This document shows, piece after piece, positions 54,429 to 64,000 of a stretch of DNA of 64,000 nt. How positions within the stretch are numbered: the first letter of the stretch is position 1; every line of letters begins with the position of its first letter. Under the pieces are notes generated by a model. The model did not search any database. It was not told the DNA's origin and was given only the letters and a program-made list of their open reading frames with translations. Origin of the DNA: Saccharina japonica (Eukaryota > Sar > Phaeophyceae > Laminariales > Laminariaceae); the NCBI GenBank assembly GCA_008828725.1, contig MEHQ01002588.1, forward strand, positions 1 through 64,000, written 5' to 3'. Made by a program: the position numbers and the translations under genes.

Positions 54429-55277
54429 CTTGCATTTAGGGTGTTGCCGGGGGGTTTTGTTGTTGAGGCGTACCGGCTGCAGGTTGAGTATACACGTAGT
54501 CTAGTGAGGGTTCAATTGTCGTGATACGTTCAAAGGATGTGTTTTGTAGGGTATGCACTCTGACAAAGTACCCTAGGTGTCTCGCACCGTAAAAGGGATA
54601 TATCAGTATGATGAACATAACCAAAATTTGGTGCCCGGGTACCCCCTGGATGTATAGGAACTGCTTTACCAAATACACGCTTGCAAGATGCCCCGAGAGA
54701 CGTATTTTTCTCTCGTGTAGCCTCGCGGTATATACATACCTGGTACATACATGTAACCGATTCGTCAATGGGAACGCCCATAGTAGAACCAGGGGAGGAG
54801 TTCACCTCCAGAGCTCTTGTAGAGCGCACTGTGTCGTGATGGTGTTCTTTGTCCCGTTGACTTGGTCGAGCTGTGCGACAGTGGCGCCATCGTTGGGCCG
54901 GGGTGTGGACCACGCTCCGTCGCTATCTGGGTGGAAAGGGTGGGGTGCGCATGAGGTTTCTTTTTTATCCCTCCGTCGGAGGATTTAAACAAAAATGAAA
55001 TAAAATGTGATCTGGTCTGATCTGATCTGATCTGGTCTGATCTGACCTGATCTGATCTGATCTGATCTGATCTGATCTGATGGGGTGCGCTGGAACTGTG
55101 TGGTGGTGAGATTATCTAACTTTGATTGTTGTTCGTGCAATATAGGTGGCGGAGATCGAGGAGGCGGAGAAGCAGAAGATGCGCAACAAGTGCGAGAAGA
55201 TCATCGACCACGGCGTCAACGTATTCGTGAACCGCCAGCTCATCTACAACTTCCCGGAGCAGGTGCATCAGTTTTTG

Positions 55278-55316
<39 letters not shown>

Positions 55317-58300
55317 GGAGAGAAATAATATAGGGGTCGGATGAAGTCCTGGCCCCCCTTTTTTTATATCGTTCAGAGCCAGACGAGTCCCGTGTGTACT
55401 CGTTTTACCCCGGCACACGCTAGGTAACACCTCCCGACCCATCGCACCCAGCAGAGCAGCAGCAGCAGTCCGTACGTAAGATGCCTTGAGTGCGTCTAAA
55501 CCATGTGACCGAGCCAAATTATACCCAAGATACGTATCATAGGCGCTTTTGATTTTCCGGCAGGAGTGACCGCGCGGCAGATATGTTTTCTCCGTCTCAC
55601 TCAGCAAGCCCCCCGTACGTATGTATATATGTGTTCATGTAGATGCCTTGCAGGCGTCTCGAACATGTGCCAAGGTACCAAACCAAACCAAATCAAACCA
55701 ACCTAATCCAATCAAATTTTAAAAACAAATGCGCTTTTGACTTCTCGGCAATACTGACTGGCCTCTCGTCCGACCATACCCAGCAAACAGCCCGTACGCG
55801 TATGATGTGAACATCTAGTATAGAGATGCCTTGAGCCCCTTATCAGGCCGGGCTCTCGTTTTCGGGCCAAATTACTTGAAATTGGACTTAAGATCTACTT
55901 GTTTTTTTCACACTGCGGTTCTTTATTGGGTTAAATGCGTGCCTCGAAAATGTTTACCTATTTTTACACTTCGAAGTAAAACCAGACCAAACCATGCTGA
56001 CATCGACTACAACCGCGGCAGATTTTTGCGGAGGCTGGAGTGATGGCGATCGAGCACGCGGACTTCGAGGGCGTGGAGCGACTTGCCGCGGTGACCGGTG
56101 GCGCCACCGCGTCTACCTTCGACCACCCTGAGCTGGCTGTGCTGGGAGAGTGTAAGAAGATCGAGGAGGTGAGGTCGAGATGGCCGCCGGGAGGAGGGGA
56201 GGGGGGGACGGGGGGGGGTGGTGAAGGTGGAGGTTTTTGTGCCGATTTCTTTCTGCACGACATTTACAGAAAATGTGGTTTTGATACGCTCCTTGCGGAA
56301 GCTTTGCGTCTTTCTGCTTTGCGTTTGTTTGCTTTGCGTCTGTCTGCTTTGCGGCTGCTTTGTATCTGCTTTGTGTCAGCTTTACGACAGCTTTGCGTCT
56401 GCTTTGCCCCAGCTTTGCCTCAGCCGTCACGCAATGTATGCCACGGCGCGTTGCGTATATGTATAGTTATGTTTGTGAAATTTTCGCACTTTTCGCAACT
56501 TTTCTCTCCGCGCGAGCGCTTTTCGGCAAAACGCTAAGTACCCCGACACGGGAGGCCCGGCCGGACACATTGGTCGAGGTTTGGGCTCGATCCGAGCTCT
56601 GTGGCTCGCGTGATCGCGGGCGCTCGAAGTTTTTTTTCCCGCGGGAGTGGATAAGCCGATTTCCCGGGTTTTCTGCATGAGGCCGTATTTTTGTACGTAC
56701 GTGCCAGTAAATAATGCGTAATGTCCTGTTGTTTGCCGTGATTTCACGAGCTGGTCATACGCACACACAGGAGAGCTCAGACATATCGGTATACCACAGA
56801 CAGGTAGAAACAGAACATGCAGAGAGCACAACGTTACTACTCTGCATAAATAAGCACCAGCAGCAGGTAACACCGTGCGTGGGTGATACACCCATCTGCG
56901 CTGTACTGCTGTGGCTAGCTGTGTTTATCGGAGCAAGCGGTCCGTAATCCACCATCTACCTTTCTGTTGTGCTGATATGTGTGACTGACCCACTCTCACT
57001 TTGGCCTGAAATGTAATGGTCGCTTTGATCAAATAGGAGTACGCGTACCTCAACTGTTCATACGTACGAGTACATATCTTTTTTGTGTTTCTTTCCTGAA
57101 GCTCACTTCAGAAATCTACAAGACATCAGACAATATGCAGCAAAAACAAACGAGGTCACAGCCCCGCCTAATAGCACAAGCAGCAGACATTACTGTGGCG
57201 GGTCCGCCGTTTACTGCTGTGGCTATTAGTGGTTGCTTCATCGGAGGCTTGCATCCGTCATCAGCAATCGCCACCACACCTCTCTCTCTCTTTTGCGCTG
57301 CTGCCTGCTGCCTGCCTGTGCTTGCATGGTGTATGTGCGGCCTGTCGTGCATTTGGCGCAAGCCGCGACAAATAATACTGTACCGGTATTTGGGCAAATC
57401 ATTTTTTGATGTTTAATTATTTATTTTCAGGTGCGGGGGTGCAATCTGGGCAAAACAAAAAATAATTACTGTAGATCGCATTTCCAATTTTAATATTTCG
57501 TACCAGAAATAGAGTTAATTAATTATTTTCGGAGTTCGGGCACACGATAACCCAGACCCCACATATATAAGACAAACAGCAAACACAAACCCAGTGGATT
57601 TCTTACGTAGTAGGCAGGTGTGGTCGAGAGTTTCAGCCCCTTCTTCGATGCATCCTTTTCTACTTCTTCTGCAAATACTATCCCACCACTACTGCTGTAC
57701 GAGCACTGCTGTGTCCCATGTGTCACGTGTCCGTGCGTGTGCGGTGTGTGCTGTGTGTCATAGACCTTCCATACCTTGAGCGCCACAACAATAAACTATT
57801 GACAAATATGATAAAATGTTTGGCGAGGTCATTAAAAAAAATCTCTGAGAACGATCGAGTCAATAGTAGTAGTAATGGTTCCATCATGTTTCCGAGTATG
57901 TTTTATCCCCAAAAATGCAGGTGCAGTTTTTAAAATGATATTTGTACAGCATGCTGCAGTAGATATTTCATAACGTCGTATTTATGTAATACCAGTATAC
58001 AATATGATATGCGTATGATACAATATCGCATGTTGTATTAAGAGTAGATTCTCGATTTGTCCTTGCGTCACTCCCCTAGGCACGTCCCGGAGGGGAACCT
58101 TGTACTATGTATATATGAGTCTGCATTTCTCTGGAAGGCACCAGAATTGGCCCTCGTGAGATTGTCGCTTATTCAGATAAATGAGTGCGAAGCAATTAAA
58201 TATCCTCAAAAAGGTGGCTGCAGTTGTAAAGAGGCTATAATAGTATACTGTACTATACGATACTATATATACTATACTATACTATACTATACTATACTAT

Positions 58301-61300
58301 ACTACAGTAATATCAGGGTGTCCCAAAACATGAAGTAGTTTTGGCAAGTCGAATATATGCCGCACTAGTGTCCGAAACTGCTTTACATTTTGAGGCAGAC
58401 TGGTAGTTGAGTAGCTGAGTCTAGAGTAAGAAAAAAATCGAATCAAAAGAACTACAGGGTAAACATTACGGCAGTACGAGTAGCTATTTTCTATTACGGG
58501 AGGGGCTAGTGTAGTAAGAAGAGTAACCAAACCCTACGACGGACCCAAAAATCACGTACGAATATCCCCCATGTTTATCTACCACTTTTGGTCCTAATTA
58601 TTTTCTTCCCTCGTAATACGTAGAGCGCTACTCGCACAGTAAAGTAGTACATATTATAGCACCTTTCTCTCCTCCTGTTTCGGTTCACAACGGAGGTTCG
58701 CAGTGGACGTCGCTAGTTTCGCGGTATGGCTGTTACGTGTTGAGACTCCTCGTACTGTTTTTTGTTGTTGCGTCTCTTTTCACAAGGATAAGTTGTGACC
58801 GGTGTCTTAATTCCCTTTTTTCTACCGCCGGCCGGCCGGTGCCACTTTTTTTCCAGGTTATGATCGGCGAGGACACGCTCATCCGATTTTCTGGATGCAA
58901 AGCGGGGGAGGCGTGCACCATCGTGCTGAGGGGTGCCAGGTGGGTTTCGCGCCCGCGGAGGGCGTCGGCTATTTAATAGTTTCTGAACACAAGCAGTAGC
59001 GTTGTAATCATCGAGCACGAGCTACGCGAGTTTGCTACCTGGTAGTTTATATAGGACGCGTCTAAAATATATAGCGCATGTGTTATTAGGCGATGCCTTA
59101 CTTTTGAGCTGGGTGAAGCCGGAGATCCACTGCGAATTTTTTCCGACACTAAATCCAAGTAGTTTGTCCCTAAAAACGGCCGTGCACGGGCACAGCAGTC
59201 CCGAAAGGGGTTGAAATAGCACGAAACAAAAAAAACAATCGACACAGGGGCGTCCGGAAAAAAGAGAAAACGACACACCACACCCCCAGAGGTCGGAATA
59301 GAAAACCGTTGCAACCGTTGTGATCACATGATGAAATAAGAAAATGGGGAAAAAAAATTATCCTTATTTTCATTTTTTTTCACTTGGTTTTAGTAACCCC
59401 CCCCCCCCCTAACGAACAAAAAATTATGTGAGGTGTCGAAAAATAATTTTTCGACCACCCTCGATCGAAACGCCATTTTTTATTTTTTATTAGTACGAGA
59501 CAGGGGGGTATACTAAAATCAAGTTAAAAAAACTGAAAAAAAACGTGTTTTTGTTTCATTTCTGTAAAAAATCCCAACCCGCTATTATATACAATACGTC
59601 GTAGTGTAGTTTGTTTTCCCCCTTTTTGTTTATTTGTTTGTTTGTTTGTTTACCCCCTGCCCTCGTCCATATTATACAATACGCCCCCTTTCCTTTTGTG
59701 CTCGGCAGCAAGCACGTGTTGGACGAGGCGGAGCGGTCTTTGCACGACGCCCTGTGCGTGCTCACCCAGACGGTCAAGGAGACCCGCACGGTTCCGGGAG
59801 GCGGCTGCACGGAAGTCGCCATGGCTGCGGCGATCGACGCCGAGGTGAGAGAGAGAGAAAGCATGTAGGTTCAGGTCAGGTCGGTCGGGGAGGTGCAACT
59901 TTTTTTTTGGTTCTTGCAGGGGCGCCCAGAAAAAAGAGAACGACACACCACAACCCCAGAGGTCGGAATAGAAAACCGTTGCAACCGTTGTGATCACATG
60001 ATGAAATAAGAAAATGGTGAAAAAAAATATCCTTATTTTCATTTTTTTCACTTGGTTTTAGTAACCCCCCCCTCCCCTAACGAACAAAAAATTCTGTGAG
60101 ATGTCGGAAAAAAAAAAATCGACCACCCTCGGTTCTTGTGAAAAAAAAAACGATGACTAAATGGTGAGCGCGATAAAATTGTCACCATTGTGGCCATACC
60201 TATAATCCCCGTTTGTACCCTGATGTCGACATCATCACGGTGATTATTATTCCGACCAAGAAGGGTACCAGGGTATCTGTATACCTGGTATACGACTCTG
60301 CCCCGGAAAATTTAGGAACTTGTGTGGCTATTCATGTGGATACTCAAACAGTCCTTACTTTTCTGGACAGAGTGGTAACTTGGTATAGCTGGGTGAGCTA
60401 CGTAAGCTTTTTTTTTTTCTGCTTGAGTTTGAGTAGCCGCTTGACGAATGATAACCAAACCACTCTGTGTGGAAGTGTAAGGAGCGTTTGGTTGTTTATG
60501 CTTAGTACCGAAACAGTCCTTATATCTCCGGACTTAGTGGTACTTGGTATTTATTCTCCGTTAGCGTAGTTTTTTCGATTCGTGTTTTTGTGTGTATTTA
60601 TAGCTGCTCGAAGATCAGGAAGATGAGCTCACACGCAACCCGCGCCTTCCTTTAAAAAGGCTCCGGCGTTTCTGGTGTTTTTTTGTTTCTTATTCGATTT
60701 TTCGGCAGCCCGGGTAGGTACCGGGCTTGTGCCTGCGCCGTCTTCCCCCTATTAGTCTCCAGAGGCTCGGCGCGGTAATCGATCTAAGAATGGCAACATA
60801 AACGTCTTGGGAGAGGCGCGACGAGGTATCGGTCCATTACTCGCGACAGGCATGTCTGGGAGAGAGATTAATCGGTCCACCTCTGTCTGATTCTAAACGT
60901 ATCATATCTATGTGCATGCATGCAGGTGCCGAACACCTCGGGCAAGAAGGCTCTTGCCATGGAGGCGTACGCGAGGGCGCTGCGGCAGCTGCCCACCATC
61001 ATCGCTGACAACGGAGGCTACGATGGCTCCGAGCTCATCTCCAGCCTGCGCGCCGCGCACGCCAAGGGGCAGAAGGCGAGTGCAGCGCAGCGGCCTCTAC
61101 TGTTGTTGTTGTTGTTTTGATTTTTTTTCACGTTCGCGTTTTTGCTTGTCAAAAATCTCTTAAAACTCCGCTACGCTCGTATTTTTCGTACTCCTGAAAA
61201 AAAACAATGAATGAGTTCATGCTTCCCGTAGCTCAAGTACTGACTGGTCAATTGATTGTTTCCCCCCAGCCCTATCCCCTCCTCATACAGAAATACCAGG

Positions 61301-63515
61301 TACCAGGTACGCTAGATGGCGTTCGTATTATCGCGTACGTAAAACACCGACCCAAAAAAAACTAACCTTTGTCTGTTTTTTCTTCATTTGTTTCTTTTAT
61401 TTTTCCTTTCGCGCCGCAGACCTCGGGGTTGGACATGCAGCAGGGAATCGTGGGCGACATGAACGAGTTGGGCGTGCGGGAGGCGTACAAGAGCAAACTG
61501 CAGGTGACCCATACAGCGATATGCGCACAATATGGCGCTGTGCGACAACAGCATGAATGCACGCACACACGCACGCACCACCACCATGGTGTGACACAGT
61601 AAGAAGTGCTGGTCGTGCGCGCTGCTGCTGTTCGAATTTTTTATTTTATTTTATTTTTTGGGTGTCTTGTCAACACGTTTAGGCCTGAGGGCACCTTAAG
61701 GCCCACGCTCCCGCTGTGGGGAGAAAACACTTGAAATTAGAATCAGACTCTGAGATCTGTGCTGATACACTAATAGTATGTACAGTGTACTATTAATAAT
61801 TAAAAGTGTGAGGGTTGAGGCCGGATATCGACCAGGCAGAGGGCAGTGGCGACGAGGCGCATGCATTCCGAGGGTGCCGCACGGTGCTCTGTTGGTAACG
61901 GGGTTTCCACTGTTGAAGGACTTCCCACTGTTGGGGGGGAGGGTGTACTCATGTCGTGCACGGCCGTAGTCGTATGGCCATAGACCCTCGCATCGCTACA
62001 ATGCCGGGACGGACCATGTCGGGTTTTCACCGACCAGGCAGACATTGCTAGCACCAAGCGCGAAGCGCCGTGAGGTATTGGGCGAGTCGCATGGAGGGTG
62101 AGCTGCATCCTGTTAAGAACCGCCTGTGAGGCGGACTTGCATATGGACGGCAGCCTCCAATGAATTGATTTAATTTCTGGTGTGGGCACTTCCAGAGACA
62201 GCAATAATGAGTATTACTACGTATCTGCCTCGTGGGTGCCTTACCATATACACATTACGTCATACGATCATCCCCCTTGTGCAGAGTTGAGGTTTTCAAC
62301 CCTGCACAGATGATCCAATAAGACCGCCAGCTTAGGTAACCGCCAAAACAGAAAAAACGGCACTTTGGTTGTCTAGCTCACGCAGTGAGAGGCGTGTTTT
62401 ACAGCTTCGTCGCCAACCAGCGCCAACCCAACCTATAAATATGTAATATATTTATAGCGAGGGGGGGGGGGGGGGGTGGTATAGTATTACATAACCTGGT
62501 ACCTGGTAGTAATCAGAACCCACGATGGACACCTAAACCCTACATCCCCCCTAATATTTACACACCATATTTGGTGCTGATTACTACAATAGCCCGCCCG
62601 TAATAGGCTCGTGAGATCGAGCCGCGCCGATGGGCGCTTTGTGTCTGTTGGCTTGCAGGCCGATCTGTCAAACGCTGTGCCTGGCACTCTCTAGCCGACA
62701 CAGCGAAGTAGATCGCAACGAGCTACTATTGCAATGCTTTGTGTACTGGTAGGTATGATGTCATCAGATATGGTTCTTGTATATTTTTTGTTGGCGAACG
62801 TGACACGGGAGGAATGTACCTTCCACCGTCGTGTCTTTTCCTTACCTACAGTAGTGCGGGACCGGTACGTATTTGTTCTGATGCTTGTTTTTTCTACCAC
62901 GAGGGAGGTAGTTTTTAGGGACATGAGCTAGTGTCGAAACCTCGCCACCTTCATCAGAAAAAGGGTCAACGTTTGCTGCTCACTTGCATTAGAGTTGCTA
63001 CCCTTTTGCCAATTACCGGGTACTCGCGAGTATTTCCCGGCTTGCTAATACTCGTGACGGGTACGGGTAGCACTTGATACTCGCCGAGTATTTGGGCCCC
63101 GGGCATTCGGGCACTCAGCTGTTAAGACGAGTGCCCGGGTGTTAAACGGGTACCCGCCGTTAAACGGGTACCCGCCGCCGTTAAACGGGTACTCGGGTAC
63201 CCGCCCAAAATGGCCGTCAATACTCGCGAGTGCCCGGGTATTTTTTCTCAAAGTTGGCGGGTACCGTTTAAGACGGGTAGCGTTTAAGACGGGTACTCTT
63301 CAGGTAACACCTCTAACTTGTGCATACATACACTTACCGTGCGCACCGGCCGCGCGTTTTTTTTTTTTTGTCTCCCTTCCCGACCCCGTTTCTTTGCTAT
63401 CTTGAACCTTGTCCTGTCGCAGGTGCTTGTCTCGGCAGCGGAGGCGGCGGAGATGGTCCTGCGCGTCGACGACATCATTAAGTGCGCGCCTCGCCAGCGC
63501 CAACAACAAATGTAG
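40708..63515 (+). CDS. CCT2: Chaperonin CCT subunit beta (TCP-1-beta)
   Basis: Subunit of the cytosolic CCT/TRiC double-ring ATPase that folds actin and tubulin. Exons: 1 (tentative) 40708-40719; 2 43311-43422; 3 46756-46892; 4 47744-47842; 5 49066-49184; 6 50053-50211; 7 51246-51384; 8 52171-52287; 9 53049-53195; 10 58857-58939; 11 59709-59844; 12 60926-61075; 13 61420-61503; 14 63423-63515. Exon 8 is repeated at 54249-54365 and 55146-55262; exon 9 is repeated at 56022-56168. One copy of each gives about 528 aa, close to the usual ~535. Diagnostic blocks are [31 protein letters not shown] (nucleotide binding), [46 protein letters not shown] and [10 protein letters not shown]. All phases join. 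Introns after exons 3, 7 and 12 have GC donors. Exon 1 (MATE, context GCCATGG, donor GTGAGT) is inferred only. Confidence 0.92.
43746..46331 (+). mobile_element. LINE (non-LTR retrotransposon), 5'-truncated, in CCT2 intron 2
   Basis: Encodes a non-LTR reverse transcriptase (see separate entry). No endonuclease domain is present. The 5' part contains a tandem duplication of period 267 bp (43751-44017 and 44018-44284). It is preceded by C11 (43735-43745) and ends ATGAGTACG followed by C16 (46332-46347). Inserted in the same orientation as CCT2. No target duplication other than the C-runs is visible. Confidence 0.9.
44068..46326 (+). pseudogene. Reverse transcriptase ORF of LINE, frameshifted
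   Basis: Three frames join into one LINE protein: 44068-44334 (pre-RT segment), a short frame to about 44455, then the long open segment from 44414 to 45820. RT landmarks in the long segment are [45 protein letters not shown], and the catalytic motif LMFADDFVC. The C-terminal part (45817-46326) includes CPCG...C. Frame breaks: near 44333 one base appears missing, near 44450 the frame slips again, and at about 45820 a five-G run replaces six G in the sister copy at 36091. It is therefore not functional as it stands. Long antisense open frames are shadows. Confidence 0.88.
47095..47335. repeat. GGGTC-rich inverted repeat, copy 1 (CCT2 intron 3)
   Basis: AACTCTCACGGGTCGGGTC...CCCGACCCAACCCGACC...CGCGAGGTTTGACCC. 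Its inverted counterpart is at 50540-50665. A related ATCGGGTCGAGTCGAGTCGG segment lies just upstream (47115-47150). Confidence 0.65.
49263..49306 (-). repeat. SINE/LINE tail fragment between G-runs (CCT2 intron 5)
   Basis: Only the last ~40 bp of the family (GTGTACTTC...CATGGCCGTAGTCGTGTGACAATAGAG), with a small insertion after GTACT. It is bounded by a G-run on the left (49253-49262) and by GGGGGGCGGGG... on the right (49308-49331). Confidence 0.75.
50257..50442. mobile_element. MITE-like element with ~20-bp TIRs (CCT2 intron 6)
   Basis: Left end TATACAGTACAGGACACCTA (50256-50275) and right end, reverse-complemented, ATACAGTACAGGACATCTAA (50424-50443). Inside, AACAGG and CCAGGCTG are again in inverted register. 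Length about 186 bp, no coding capacity; a TA target duplication is possible. Confidence 0.65.
50540..50665. repeat. GGGTC-rich inverted repeat, copy 2 (CCT2 intron 6)
   Basis: Reverse-complement homolog of 47250-47340: TTCACGGGTCGG..CAAACCTCGCGAGTCGGG...CCCGACCCGATCCGTGAGAGTT. The presence of two diverged copies in opposite orientation within one gene marks a dispersed repeat family. Confidence 0.65.
51074..51146 (+). pseudogene. Degenerate partial copy of CCT2 exon 7
   Basis: CTTCATCCTGAAGAGGAAGA through CGAGAACGCGAAGATCTTGA closely matches the first half of exon 7 (51246-51318). It carries substitutions, a lost base in the GGGGTGGG run and an ACA inserted before the acceptor (GGTACATAG instead of GGTAG). 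The upstream intron stretch is duplicated too (CCGCCTCCTCGGCACTACTG), with an offset of about 172 bp. The copy ends in ACAAAAATAGC, where exon 7 has CAACACTGCC. It cannot encode the peptide. Confidence 0.8.
51450..53235 (+). repeat. CCT2 duplication unit 1 (exons 8 and 9)
   Basis: Starts TCCTTGCATTTAGGGTG, includes exon 8 (52171-52287), a GA microsatellite (52309-52338) and exon 9 (53049-53195), and ends GGGGGGGACG. It is repeated almost base for base at 54427-56211. Both exons are complete with acceptor and donor. Confidence 0.92.
52024..52106. repeat. TGATC pentamer array
   Basis: (CTGAT/CTGGT)n array in the intron before exon 8; recurs at about 54110-54184 and 55007-55081 as part of the duplicated units. 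Confidence 0.85.
53626..54426 (+). repeat. CCT2 partial duplication unit 2 (exon 8 only)
   Basis: Starts TGATACGTTCAAAGG, matching unit 1 from 51547, carries a complete exon 8 copy (54249-54365) and ends inside an expanded GA repeat (54384-54426). Unit 3 begins directly after it. A unique spacer (53236-53625) separates it from unit 1. Confidence 0.92.
54427..56211 (+). repeat. CCT2 duplication unit 3 (exons 8 and 9)
   Basis: Second full copy of unit 1, offset 2975 bp before the GA repeat and 2973 after it. It contains exon 8 (55146-55262) and exon 9 (56022-56168). It shares some variants with unit 1 (CGCCATCGTT, CGCATGAGG) and others with unit 2 (TGGTACATAC, AAATGAAAT), so it is a mosaic of the two. 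Confidence 0.92.
58247..58306. repeat. ACTAT pentamer microsatellite
   Basis: (ACTAT)n array within the large CCT2 intron 9, about 550 bp before exon 10. Confidence 0.9.
58492..58622. repeat. Small MITE-like repeat, copy 1
   Basis: Ends ATTACGGGAGGG and CCCTCGTAAT are in inverted orientation. The internal part (ACCAAACCCTACGACGGACC ... CCACTTTTGGTCCTAATTA) is related to 62507-62610 and, more weakly, to 47155-47250 (CATTTGGTCCTAATTGC). Confidence 0.5.
59255..60135 (+). repeat. Direct repeats flanking CCT2 exon 11
   Basis: About 210 bp (59255-59465) containing CAGAGGTCGGAATAGAAAAC, GTGATCACATGATGAAATAA and a C-run reappears at 59924-60135. Exon 11 (59709-59844) lies between the two copies. 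The copies differ at scattered bases and in homopolymer lengths. Confidence 0.85.
60340..60560. repeat. Inverted/tandem small repeat cluster
   Basis: AACAGTCCTTACTTTTCTGG then ACAGAGTGGTAACTTGGTAT (from about 60345), its inverse at 60455-60490, and a third copy from about 60507. The same motif occurs at 10710-10735. Confidence 0.5.
61944..62457 (-). repeat. SINE-like repeat, copy F, full length (CCT2 intron 13)
   Basis: Minus-strand copy with a 5' AT hairpin (62433-62457, arms CTATAAATAT / ATATTTATAG). Beyond the hairpin on that side lies G16 (62462-62477), that is poly-C upstream of the element. The 3' tail end reads as G-runs at 61933-61943. It is more diverged than copies A-E. It sits antisense to CCT2. 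Confidence 0.88.
62494..62612. repeat. Small MITE-like repeat, copy 2
   Basis: GTAGTAATCAG (62506) is inverted by CTGATTACTAC (62575), enclosing CCCACGATGGACACC...CATATTTGGTG. It is related to 58492-58622. Confidence 0.5.
63015..63305. repeat. GGGTACCCG/ACTCGCGAGT palindromic repeat block
   Basis: Dense short palindromes (ACTCGCGAGTA, CGGGTACCCG, GTTAAACGGGTACCCGCC) in CCT2 intron 13, ending about 118 bp before exon 14. It resembles the 9701-10476 element in style but not in sequence; no TIRs were found. Confidence 0.7.
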
Positions 63516-64000
63516 TGCACTAACACTCGTTGGCTGAGGGTCGCGCGCGTTTTGTTGTGCCACCACCACTTCGTCGTTTTAATGATGGGGGAACGGGTGT
63601 TGAGTGGAGAGACGTACCAGTGTGTCTGCAGTGAGAGGGGGTCAAGTTCGAGACGAAAAATGACGAAGCAGGAGCGCTCGTGCAGAAGCCGGATTGTCGG
63701 GGAGCAGAATAAGCAGGAGCCCCCCTGGGCCAGGGCAGGGAAGAGCACTGAAGGGGGATCACCGAGCGGTACAGAATGAGGCCGCAGGCGACTGCGGTGA
63801 TGGTTTTGTTATCTGGGGGTAGCTCTTAATTTTGTTCTGAACGATGAGGCTTTTTGTCCCTCCCGCGAGGAAATCATTTATGCGTATTATACCTGGTACA
63901 TCCGAGGAGGACTCAGGCATTATAGGTTGGATACGGGCAGTATGTGCTCTTGAAACAAGAGCTGAGAACAGAAACAATGGTGTGAGGTTTGTTTCCTCCA
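63516..64000. other. Downstream of CCT2
   Basis: 3' flank of CCT2 with no supported gene. A TACCTGGTA motif sits at 63890. No clear polyadenylation signal can be picked out with confidence. Confidence 0.45.

Overview
This is a eukaryotic nuclear window. All the recognisable genes are split into short exons (about 70-230 bp) by long introns, there are no operons, and intergenic and intronic DNA is full of homopolymer tracts, microsatellites and small dispersed repeats. The gene set (CCT chaperonin, CHORD protein, plant-type SDR, EF-hand protein), GTGAG-type splice donors, kilobase introns and TTAGGG-type telomeric sequence fit an ochrophyte or brown-alga-like stramenopile. That placement is inference from style, not proof.

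Layout: 1-1382 is a compound, partly palindromic cluster of a ~500 bp SINE-like repeat. A P-loop kinase-like reading frame lies on the minus strand at 5841-6161. 7.5-12.3 kb is intergenic repeat DNA: a tandem duplication, a terminal-inverted-repeat element made of TACTCGGAGTA palindromes at 9701-10476, and a TCCCG-rich block. A minus-strand EF-hand protein gene occupies 14168-18135, with a possible further exon near 20.2-20.5 kb. A minus-strand atypical SDR (NAD(P)-binding) gene covers 26334-31481 in seven exons. Divergent from it, a two-CHORD-domain protein gene runs 33593-38906 on the plus strand in eight exons. The last 23 kb is one plus-strand gene, the chaperonin subunit CCT2 (TCP-1 beta), 14 exons ending at 63515.

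Main observations: (1) a LINE (two 5'-truncated copies, 35728-36619 and 43746-46331) and the ~500 bp SINE-like repeat share the same ~45 bp 3' end and end in poly-C. Nearly every copy, however truncated, is also preceded by a C-run, which suggests a LINE/SINE pair that inserts into poly-C tracts. (2) The CCT2 apical-domain exons are tandemly multiplied (exon 8 three times, exon 9 twice, order 8-9-8-8-9) and all copies keep the reading frame; a broken copy of half of exon 7 also lies upstream of exon 7. (3) Three of about twelve CCT2 introns have GC rather than GT donors. (4) The first CHORD domain carries clustered frameshifts. (5) The octamer ACCTGGTA/TACCAGGT occurs more than 20 times, against about two expected.

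The CHORD protein (an Hsp90 co-chaperone family) and CCT2 are neighbours in the same orientation; both belong to protein folding, but nothing in the sequence shows that they are co-regulated.
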